Assembly (NCBI GenBank): GCA_036250195.1 | Contig: JAVHZZ010000004.1 | Coordinates: forward strand, 164,588,869-164,652,868 | Length of the DNA: 64,000 nucleotides | Direction of reading: 5' to 3' | From: Mixophyes australis | Taxonomy: Eukaryota > Chordata > Amphibia > Anura > Limnodynastidae | Part shown: one piece after another, positions 37,901-49,900 of the stretch | How positions within the stretch are numbered: the first letter of the stretch is position 1 | How the letters are laid out: each line of letters opens with the position of its first letter | The notes under the pieces: model-generated | What the model was told of the DNA's origin: nothing | Databases searched by the model: none | What the model saw: the letters and a program-made list of their open reading frames with translations, nothing else | Program-made: the position numbers and the translations under genes

Positions 37901-40900
37901 GTCTAAAGCCAGAACCCGCAGCCGCAAATATTGATTTGAGCTGGGATTCTACCTTACGGTCATTGGCGTCTGGAAGAGACGCAGAACCCGGGGCTGGGAG
38001 TAGAGTATGTTAAGCCAGGCGAGCAATAGGAATGTCTACCTTGGGAATACTCTCCCAGCGAGTCGCCTCTTCCTCCTGAAGAGGATACAGAGAGGCGAAC
38101 CTTTTGGGAATGAAAAACCTTTTCTCAGGTTGTTTCCAAGCCCCTTCAGCAATTTCTCTGAGTTCTGCAGAAGGAGGGAAACGGTTGTTTTTTCTTTTGG
38201 CCTTTTTGAACAGACTTCTGTCCCTGGGGGAAACCTCCTCCGGCTCTGGGAAGTCCAGCGCCTGTCTAACCGCTAAAACCAAATCATTAACAAATTGGTT
38301 TCTAGGGTACACTTCCTGCTCTGAGGAATGACTATGGTCAGCATCCGAATAGATTTCCCCCTCTTCCTCAGACTCTTCCTCCGAATCTGAAAGGACCACA
38401 AGAGGATTTACAGCTCTAAGCCTCCTTCTCTTAGCAGGCGGGGTATTAGAGGAATCTAGCAACAGGTTAAGCTTGTTTATTCCTTTCAAAAAGGCTGTAG
38501 ACCAAGCCGGGTCTGTATTAGCTGGGGCTGGGTCAGCCTGTAATGTGGAAGGTCCCGGCAAACTCGATCCGCTGGCATCAGAGGAAGCCTGGGGGTCTGA
38601 CTGCGTATTAGTATTGCTAGCCACCGAAGTTGCCACAGTTGATAGCAACTGATTTGATTGAAAAACCATTTGGGCTAGGGAGGTAACCGACTGTGTTAGG
38701 GAGGTTACCCAGGCCGGTTCCTCAGACGAAGGGGCTGTAACCTGCTGGCTTTGCACAGAGGGAGCCCCTGCTTCACATGCAGCGCAGAGCGCCAAAGGGT
38801 CCTTCTGCCCACACGGTAATTTTACATGACATTTAGAACATGTGAAATATTTTGCCATAGGGCCCTTTCCCTTATCTGTCATTTTATATAAAGGGAGGCA
38901 CACCAATCACACAAAATCAATCTAGCTGAATATACAGATAGAGATAATGGAAGAGAGAGAGAGAGTAAAATTTTTTAAAGGAACAGAGTAAATCACAAGT
39001 AATCAACTAATGTCTTTGAAAAGTTGTACTTGAATATTTTAAACAGCATAAATATATTTTGGCTAGCAGGAGACTATAATGTAAACCTGCTAAGCCAGAA
39101 ATAAACAACAAATATGTGTTTAAATAAGCTTGTACTTAGCCCAAGGGCCACCGAAAAAGGGAGAAGTCCAACAGCAGTCTGTGCTCTCACTCAGCTCTGT
39201 TCCTCTTCCCGGGCTTCTGCTTTGGCTCTAGAACCTTGGGAAAGACCATCTCTCTTTCTCTGTAAGGAGGGGGGGGAACTCTATGTTTTAGCTCCCCCCT
39301 CTTCCCAGATGCCGCTGTTCCTGCTTGATATTCCATAGGAAAAAACGGCTTATAGTGGCAGATTTGTGGAGACCTCTATTCGATCCTCTTCCCAGGACAG
39401 AGGTCTCCGAAGCGGTACTTTTCCGACGCCCCCCTCCTATGTATGAGGGGGGAATCTTGGTATCGCCTCCTCCTCCTTCTCCTCAGCGCTTTAGACCACT
39501 TTCCTAAATTCCAAAATGGCCGCCGGCGTCATCGTTATCCGATAACCGGCGCTCTATGCCTTTAATGGCAGCGCCGGTTATCGGGGAGGCTGTAGGAGTG
39601 CAGCGGTCTCTGAGACCGCTTGTCACTCCTAAATCAGGCACCTGTAACCATCTCCTCTAGTCCCTGTCAGCGAGAGCCGCTGGCTCTCCGCTGGCAGGGG
39701 AATGCCTGCGCTGCTCTGCTGTGAGTGTGCTCTCTATATTAGAACACACTCCAGCGCTGCCACCTGTGTAAAAAAAAAGAAAACATAAAAGAACAAATAA
39801 AATGTATTAAAATTACACTAAGCACTAAAAAACTTGCCCAAACTCCAGGGCACCTAAAAAAAACTGGATTGTACAGGAAGAGGCAGGGGGATTGTAGAGG
39901 GGAGGGGTCTATCAGCAGCACTAAAGTTAACTAGTTAGGTGCCAACTCCCAGCTCCCCTCCACAACCCATGGTAAAGCAGTGTCCCCCAGACTGGATGAA
40001 AGAGAAATAGAGTTTACCACTACCTGGTTTAGCTGGTTAACCTTTAAAGAATCAGACACTTACAGAGGTTACTTTATCTAGAGCTAATCACCTCTAGTAT
40101 TTCTTTGTGCACTGATTTTACTGACGTTTCTTATATAACAGGAGCACAAGACACCTCTTCCCTCCTTTCTATCCCTTTCATTCCCTTATTACCCTCTTTA
40201 AGTTCTCTCCCCTTCTTTCTTAAATTTTGAAATCCTAAAAACTGATAAGTTATTTGTCTTGCGCAATACTTTTTGATTGGTGTTTTTGAAGCTTATCAAT
40301 TTCAATAAAAAAAAAGTTTACATAAAAAAAGGTCCTAAACCAAATGATTTAGTTCAATGTACAAGTTAAGTAAATCAAGCCTAAAGAGCAATTTTGACAG
40401 ATTATTGTGTGAAAACCTTTTTTATTTTCACAAAGCTGTAGTAGAAGAACTCTGTATCATAAACACATATGTAGTAAGCTATAATGAAAGGTTTTCCACT
40501 ATCAAAGCATTAAACTTCCTGCCAGTGGTTTTAAAAAAAATGTACTTTACCAGGAAATGACACATCCTTGTGGTTTGCAATTTGTCTCTTGACAGTCCAC
40601 CATTTACTTCTGAGCCACTGAGGTGAGCGGACACTGCTCCAACCTTCAGCCAATATATCCCAGTTAATGTCATTTTCATCCAACACGCCAAGCTCTGCTA
40701 TTCTAGTGTTGAAAGAAAACGTATAAGTGATGTTAAGAAACAGATTCCCTGAAATAAATGATTTATAATATATAAGTGCCATCATTTCTCCATAACACTC
40801 GGATGTACAAGACTCAATGGATCTCTCGGGGTGCAAAGCTAGAGTAAGATTCTGCCTTACTGGAAATGGCTAATTTCTTTCAATACACGTGTTTGTATCT

Positions 40901-43900
40901 ATTAACAACCACTTAATTGGTGCTAACTGCAATGCCATAAGACACAGATTACATCTTTTGACCACAAAATAGAAAGAAAAAGATGATCCTAAGGGGCACT
41001 CGAATGGACCAGAAATTTTCGGAAAATTACTGTTAAATATAACTTTATTGAATAAACTAAAATTCTAATAGCGAAATATTAAAAGATGTTTATGGAGTGG
41101 AATTGAGAATAAAAATAAACTGATAAAATAGACAATAATAATTGTCAAGCCGCGTCACTGCTGACAAAAATATTATAAAGTACCATATATTTGGCCATAG
41201 GAACAGGTCATAAATAATGAAATAATATTTTATTGGAATCCTCATATATAGTGGATCTTATAATCATTGTATATAATCCATTTTAGTAGATCCCTCACAA
41301 ATAGATTCAAATATCCATTATGAACTAGAACATTAGTGAATGCTATTTATTCATGATACACAAATAGCATGTGACTCATGTAATTACACGCTTGCTAGCA
41401 CATGTGTGATTAATCAATCATATGTACGTGTGAGAGCCTTTTGGACAGGAATACTGTGTCATTATCTGATAGTCCCATTCATTGAAATAAATCAATGGTG
41501 AATATTGTCACAATGAATTATGGGGAACACAAATAGCTGTTCACACTCGCACAGGCAGCATAGAAATCTATAGACAGACGTGAATTTGAACTGCCAGACT
41601 AATTTGCATGTGTTGATACACAAATGGATTCTGGGAGATTACAGAAGCACTATTCAGATCTACTTAAACCCCATATAAATGAGCGTGATTGGGTCCGAGT
41701 TACTGACTTCTGAACCACATAGGTATAGGAGTTCTTTGGTGTACACACATTCCCCTTCCTGATGTGTTACATTAGTTATCTATCGCTGAACTCAGCCCTC
41801 CAAACTCATTATCATACACACTGTCCACTGGTTGGAAGCTTAATAACTTTCTGAGGACACAGCCAATTCTAAGTTCTCGCTAATGTAATAGCATAATTTG
41901 TAAGGAGCTGTAGGAACCTAACGGAGATTGCATGTATAAACTAATGGGTTTAAGAATCTGTAGACTGGCTATACATGTACCAAGTTCATAATATATTATT
42001 TATGACAACACAAGCAGTGAACGCGGCGTCCGCCGACGCGCGTTTCGCTAGTAGCTTTATCAAGGCTCAGCGATAGATAACTAATGTAACACATCAGGAA
42101 GGGGAATGTGTGTACAACAAAGAACTCCTATACCTATGTGGTTCAGAAGTCAGTAACTCAGACCCAATCACACTCATTTATATGGGGTTTAAGTAGATCT
42201 GAATAGTGCTTCTGTCATCTCCCAGAATCCATTTGTGTATCAACACATGCAAATTAGTCTGGCAGTTCAAATTCACGTCTGTCTATAGATTTCTATGCTG
42301 CCTGTGCGAGTGTGAACAGCTATTTGTGTTCCCCATAATTCATTGTGACAATATTCACCATTGATTTATTTCAATGAATGGGACTATCAGATAATGACAC
42401 AGTATTCCTGTCCAAAAGGCTCTCACACGTACATATGATTGATTAATCACACATGTGCTAGCAAGCGTGTAATTACATGAGTCACATGCTATTTGTGTAT
42501 CATGAATAAATAGCATTCACTAATGTTCTAGTTCATAATGAATATTTGAATCTATTTGTGAGGGATCTACTAAAATGGATTATATACAATGATTATAAGA
42601 TCCACTATATATGAGGATTCCAATAAAATATTATTTCATTATTTATGACCTGTTCCTATGGCCAAATATATGGTACTTTATAATATTTTTGTCAGCAGTG
42701 ACGCGGCTTGACAATTATTATTGTCTATTTTATCAGTTTATTTTTATTCTCAATTCCACTCCATAAACATCTTTTAATATTTCGCTATTAGAATTTTAGT
42801 TTATTCAATAAAGTTATATTTAACAGTAATTTTTCGAAAATTTCTGGTCCATTCGAGTGCCCCTTAGGATCATCTTTTTCTTTCTATTTTGTGGTCATCA
42901 ATACTTATGATCGGGTGCACCCTTCCCACATGAGGATAGATAATATTATCCCAGCTTCATTAGCGTATTTATCATAGAGGAAGTGTAATGGACCACCTAG
43001 TGCGGTCTTTTCTTTTCTAGATTACATCTTTTGCCTACTTTTTTTAGACACAATTGGTCAAAAAGCATAGCATTTTATTTTGGAATACAACACTTTTTTA
43101 CTCTATGTACTTAACATACAGTTTTAATGCTATTGGATATCTTCTAACAAGTGCTAGAAGCATTTTGACTAACCAGAAGAGATGGGACAATTTAGCACAC
43201 TTTTTTATGTTTTGCCCTTGCATTTTCCTATGCAAATATGAATACATGAATGTATAATAATATTCTTATTGCAAGGCTTTCCTTAGCCTTTATAAAGCTG
43301 TCACTAACTATTTTTTACATGTCACCTTGACCTAAAGGGTCACTGTTTTTTATGTATTTGTTCCATAATTCCATTATCTCCTCCCACATTTTTAATAATG
43401 TGTGATAATCTGTTCACAATAGACAGTATTGGATGTAGCCAGCAACAAGGGTAAGATTAAAATAATAATAAAAAAAAATACCTCAAGACCATGAAGCCAC
43501 AACTAGCATATGCACGCCTTAGTAGCAGGCAACATTAAGAACAATTTTGAGGGTATTGTCTGTTCAACACCACAGCATATACAGGAAACAACATATCAAC
43601 CCTACCAAGAGAGTGCATAATTCCATATAAAAGCTTACACCCACACACTTGACAAGTTCATTTCCACATGCTTTCTGGCTGCCTTGATATAATAAATGTT
43701 GAAATGACCTGCAATAGGAACATCATGCTAATTAGTTAAAAATGGAATCCAAACAATGAGGATTAGTCAAACCTCAAAATCAAATTGATTTCATCTTCTT
43801 TGGTCCATTGTGTTCCACCACTCTGCTTCCAATTCAAATAGTTCAACCACTTGGAGCGACACTGCTTTTCAGAGCGTGATCCCACTCGCTCTGCCACTGA

Positions 43901-46900
43901 AGCCCAGGAGACTCCTTGTGTTACTATATCACCAGCTTCTGTGCCAGTGAGTTCATGGACAACATCTGTTAACCGTCTCTCTTCTTCATCAGTCCATTTC
44001 CCTGAAAATTAAATTAATGAACTCAAAAATACAACTTTTAGCAGACTAATACAGCCAAAAGAACATCAATTTAACTAGAAATGAGATAAAGACAAAAACA
44101 ATGGTTCTCTAGTGCATAGTTCAACAAAGATAGATATGCCAAGTCTCCATGGCACCTAAAAACTGAGTCATGGCGTCTTACTCCTAGGTGCCACACCCTA
44201 TCAGGACAATTGAAACAGATCAGTTCCTCTCTGATCAAAATGGCTCGGGAGTGGCTGAAAAGTACTGAGATGTGAACTGATGTATGATCAGTTTTCCTCT
44301 GAATATATGTGGAGGAGCAGCATTGCAGGGAGTGAGGGTGTGACAGGATGCACTTAGATTGCCCCCATGTCTCATACCAGCCAACTCTGTGACAGGATGT
44401 ACTTACTCTGTCACTTTGTCTGCAGGTATAGTGTTTTTACCGATTTGTCTTGAGGCTCCTCTTACAGTCAATAACCTGCCGTTACTGTCCACTTGAACAG
44501 GTCCTGCTTAGCCCCCACCAAACTTTTTCACTGCCACCTGGAACTGCTTACTTCTCGCATTGTGTATAAGCTGCTGCACCTCTTTGCTGATGACTATGGC
44601 TGGTTCCCCCTGATCGCTTACTCTGGATCAGGACTGGAGGGGAGCAGGCACAGCCTTGATACAGGTCACTGGGTTCAACACAGAACAGCCAGGGGATAGA
44701 TTAGAGAGTTGGCTATTATCTGTAGGTCACAGAAAGGGTTTATTTCTGAATAGTAACTCTGAGAGGTAGTGAAGATACATACAGAGGATATACACAGAAT
44801 GCCTTTATATGGGGCTGTTCTCATAAAGAACACTACTATAAGAATAAATTTAGTTAACACTGGTTTGCCATTGGTGAAGAGTGTAAATGGGAGGAGCTTC
44901 ACACTCTAACAAGTTTCACAGATTCAAACTGCATACTCCAGCACGAGCCCTCTATAACATGCATATTTGTGATTGTTACATAAGAAATCTATATGAAATT
45001 ATAATTTTAGTCTGAACAGGATTTGCACCTGTTTTACAGGTCTCTTTCATCAGTCGACAGCGATCTTTCACAGAGGAGGCACTGCGGCCCAGAGCAGCTC
45101 CTATTGTAGCCCAATCATTCCCATGCTTCACACGTAATCTGAAAGAAAGCAAAACAAAAATAGGCTGTAAAAACTACTTTCCAGAAAGAAACCAATGTGC
45201 TCTGGACCTTGGGCTATGTCAATTATGAATACTTTTCACGGTACATAATTAATGCACCTAAAATAAAACTGCAAGTATGCTTCACATTTTCATTCTACCA
45301 AGTTATTGTTCTATTCCTGGCTGCCTATTGTTGTGTATAAAATATAAAATTGCATTTTTCCTAAATGTAGCATAAAGGACAAAGAACATATTTATTGGTA
45401 GCACTTACTCTCTCAGTCTTTCAATTTCTGTATGTGTGTATCTGCAAGAGATAAAGAGATAATAAATAGCCAACATCCACTAACAACAATATAACAATAA
45501 AAGAATCTCAGATTTCACATTTTAGGAATTAAAAAAATAAATATGTTTTATAAATTGTTTTAAACTATTGTGGTACTGTTAATAAGTATTCAATATACAA
45601 TTAGATAGATTTAGAAACTAGCCTTAGATAATCTGAGGCACTCTCCAGCTGTTGTGGAAGTAGTTTCACTTGTTGCTTATGTCAATTATCAAGTTCTTGC
45701 TGTAAACATTAAAAACAATGATGCTGTGGCACTAAATAACATTATACACACGGTGGGTACAATATTAAATGTTCCTTTAAACCTCAGCCACAGTTTTGCA
45801 AACGTAGCTTCGCACACATGCTAAAGGTAGTGTTAATTAAGATTGAATGGGGCTTGTTGACTGCGGTGGTTGTATCCATCCAATCCACTGGTAAGAGCAG
45901 TGTACTTTCTCCAGTCCTTGTGCTCATCTACCTCATATTCTTCATTCTACTTCCCACTTTTACTTTCTAGTTCTAATGTCCTTCTTTCCCTGTCATTCAC
46001 ATGCATTCTCAAATTAATATGTAAGAATAGCATGTTCTACAGTCAATCTTATTACCATCATGAACAGTTGCATGCCCATCTATGTACTTGGAGATACAAC
46101 TTTGTACATTTTGTATTTGCTGAACAAACTAGTCACATTTGCTAGTAAGATTGTTAGACATTGTCTACTTACCATTATGTTTAAATTTCTAAGTGATAGC
46201 AGAGCCAGGGATAGCTAAAGTATGCAGACATGGATTTAATAGTAATGCGATTGTAGTGAAAAGTAATGTAACCGCCCCCCTCCCTCCATACACACACAGG
46301 CGCAGGCACACACACACACACAAATAAATATATGATGAAAACAGACACCTCTTTAAGACCTTGAATGAACGTACAAACATTTTGTATCTGGAAAAATGTA
46401 GCAAATAAATTAAGGCGTAAAATTCTGGCAGAGCTGTGTATATGTCAAGAAAACTATGGGTGAAAAATGGAAAAGTAATTTTTTTCTGATTTCAGTCTAG
46501 TTTATCTAGCTAATGGAAAGAAAATAAAAAGACAAAAAATATCTATCTACTTTTTGGTGACATATAGCATAACATATCCCCAAAACAATAAGTTTACACT
46601 TGTTTTAGCAGAATAAGAAATTCAAAAGTAATTGCCAGCAGAACAGACACCATGAAAATGCAACTGCTGAAGAAGCTGCAAACCACCTCCAGTCTTAAAA
46701 TGGTTAATGATATGAAATTGATTTCCAGACTTAGTGATTGCAGTGTTGACCATGCTACCTGCAGACTGTTCGCTTCTAAGCCTCTACTATTTTAGAAAAT
46801 TTTCCACTAGGATGGGTAGAGTACAGAGCATCCTGAAAGTAAGGTCAGTACACTGGAATCTCCAAGTAGGAAAATATCATGGATATAAAAAAATATACTA

Positions 46901-49900
46901 TCATGATAGGAGTATCTAAATAGGAGGAGCATACCAATTAATGAAGCATTATTTTACCATTACATTATAAAGTATTTTGCCACATTACCTACATGATATC
47001 AGTGTTCTATTTAATACTTACTTTCCCACATGGTTCCGGTCATCGTACATGCGAAGGACTCTCCTGTACACAGCAAAGAGTGGACGGTTTAAACCCCAGG
47101 CTATGGTCCGATAGAAGTCTTTCCTCTCATCCTTCGACATCTCAAAAATTATCTCAGTTGCATCTTTAATGCCATGAGCCTAAATCAAGCAAGGACATTG
47201 GTGAGGGAAAAAACAACTATTGCTTGCGTTTACAATGATGTGGGTGACGTTGCATGCTGACTAACTATTAACAATTTTTCTTCAATAACACATGGATGTG
47301 AATACTTGCAGAAATAGAAGTAATAATGTTGACATCAGATATTCTACACTGCAAGATGTCTAAATGACCTGGATGGGAATGTTACAGTTCTACACAAGCA
47401 TCTGCAACTGAGGGATTGTACACAACTACAGTTTTTAATCCCACAAATGACATCGTACCTTTAAGTACCGGTCAATGTTGCTCATTAAGATTGCAATTTC
47501 CTCTTTCGACCACATGCCCTGCTTCCATCTGTGACCTTACACACAAAAAAAAGGGAAAATAATTCTACGGTACAAACAGGAACGGTCTCTGTCCTATTTA
47601 TGCTTATCAAAAATTCCCATTTACAACCAATGTTACATCACATCATAAAATCAAGTAAGAATTTATTAAAAGCTTGTTTTGCTCAAAAAGTAAATAAATA
47701 TATATTTTAATTAGATACTAGTAAGACAGCATAATACATCAGAAATGCTATTGATACAGAACAGGTGTTATTGAATGATCAAGAGTGTTAGTGTTTTAAG
47801 TTGTTAGAAATCGATTGAATTTGCGCTCTCTCCCTGGGTGTATGCAAGAGCAGCACCTGCTAAGGGTATCCCTCCCTTCCAAGACACAAATAAATTCAAA
47901 TATGCTGGGCGCTCATTGACTTCTATATTGATATACTAATAGTGATAATGCAACCAATACACATGAGTAGAGATATATAAACTGGTGGTTACAAGGTAGT
48001 GAAAACATAACATTTATTACAATACTAAAAACATGGAAGACAACATGCCTAAATTACACAAGTTTAAGCATTCAGATAAACATAATATTGGCATAGAAAT
48101 AATGACACATCAGTCAACAATAAATGGCAATATAGTCAACATTAGCGGTAAAAACCAATTGGAATAACGTGAACACGCACAATTACTAAAGGCAAAAAAG
48201 GGGAAATAGATCTCCAGCCCAAAATATATGGAAAAAATGACTAGTCCGTATTCACTACCTTGTAACCACCAGTTTATATATCTCTACTCATGTGTATTAG
48301 TTGCATTATCACTTTTAGTATATCAATATAGAAGTCAATGAGCGCCCAGCATTTTTGAATTTATTTGTGTTTTAAGTTGTTGGCATTTCACCTGCTCTGA
48401 AATGAAGTTTACTGCACATTGTGCCGAAAGAATAGTCTTCAAGAGCAATGTTCTATAAAAAGTGGATAAATGGTGAAAGAGTTAACTTTGTTCAGGAAAC
48501 TATTGTTCAGGCCTACAGCTTTGCAAGTCACAAAAGGCTTTAGTTTTATTAACAAGTTTCAAAGACATGCAAGAACTGCAACTATGATTTGTAACAGTTA
48601 TGTCCAATTTCCCAGGACATGTATATCTTTCTTTACAATATTTGTTGATGCTGCATTTTGTAATTCACACTTGCGTAGTGCTAAAATGTCTACGTGACTG
48701 AACCATTATAAATAGGTGATGATTTGTCTTGATAAACTCAGAGCATATACTACACTCCACCTGTGCGTGTAATTAATGTCTCTCCGGCCGTTATGATATA
48801 TCTTATCTGATCACTGACTACTTAAGAAATAATCGTTATCCAGGTAGACAAGAATTTTACTACAGATGGCAAAGTAATTTTTTGCCAAGCAACCGGCAAA
48901 ACATAAGTGGCTGTAATCTAAATTAAATAGTTTAATATCATATTTATTTTTCCTATTACAGTAAAAACATTAAATTTGTATTTAATAATTTAAATAATAT
49001 TAGGCAATTCATGGTCAACAACATTTTACTTTTAAGTGTTAGTAATTAGCTCCATTTTCCTGCAGGGCAATCTACTCAGCTATTAACACTTGAAAATGTT
49101 TTAGTTTTTAAAAGAATTTTAATTTTCTATCAGGTATACTTGCTGAGAACTATTCTCCTCCTCTGCCATATGTCACCCCATCAAAGTTGGCTTGCACCAC
49201 TCACTTCATTCGAGGTGCAGAGGCATATTTCAAAAGTGCTGGATTGCATGCCAAACTGCTCTCAATTCTAGAACATTTCCTTGAAGATGCTTTTTCTTTT
49301 TTTGCCAGGTGCCTTGTATTATGTGTGTATGCAAATGAGCTCCTCAACCTATAGAACTGGAAACACAATACACTCTGGCTCTGAAAGATTCATAACCTGA
49401 CATTTTAACCTTGGATTTTGCCATCAGTTGAGGGACTGTTTTGTGATCTTTGAAAGACTGAGCATAAAGTCTAAGGAATTTAATTTGTGATCCCACTTGT
49501 CAAGTAGGTCCAATTGGAGGTCTTGCATATACCATTTTGTCCATGGAAGAACAGCTATGGTTGAGGAAAACATTCCTAGGAGGCAGAGACAAGTCCTTGC
49601 TGAAACTCGTCTTCAACACTGGACATGCTGAGACAGATATTGAATCTTGACAAGTCTTTCCTGCGAGAGACACAGTTTGTCTTTTGCAGTATCTGTCTGG
49701 ACTCCAAGAAACAGGAGTTGTTACGAGGGCACAATATGTTTTTTTTTGCTATGTTGATCATCCAACCATGTTGCTGTAGAAAAAGGATCACATGAGATGT
49801 CATATCTTGGGCAACATGTTCTGATTTTGCTATGACTAAGATGTCGCCCAGACACGGCTATAGGGTTATGCCACACCTTCTGAGAGCCGCCATAAGAACT

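Larger units (their letters stand above)
34077..40007 (-). mobile_element. DIRS-type retrotransposon D3 (5.9 kb, nearly full length)
   Basis: It has the same structure and subfamily as D2. The inverted termini are about 115 bp (GTCTGGGGGACACTGCTTTA at left, TAAAGCAGTGTCCCCCAGAC at right), with an internal complementary region at about 34325-34430. Minus-strand order is gag (38882 down), RT/RNase H (37506-35647) and tyrosine recombinase (35630-34458). It is inserted into an L1 fragment without a target duplication. Visible breaks are two-base-changed codon TAA in gag (38012-38010) and a single-base deletion near 35729 that separates the RNase H end from the connection domain. Everything else is open, including the catalytic recombinase. 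Confidence 0.93.

Noticed and set aside
40531..40836. Open frame 40836-40531 as an independent gene
   Set aside because: It is the DMTF1 exon 40551-40702 read through its splice sites into the introns.
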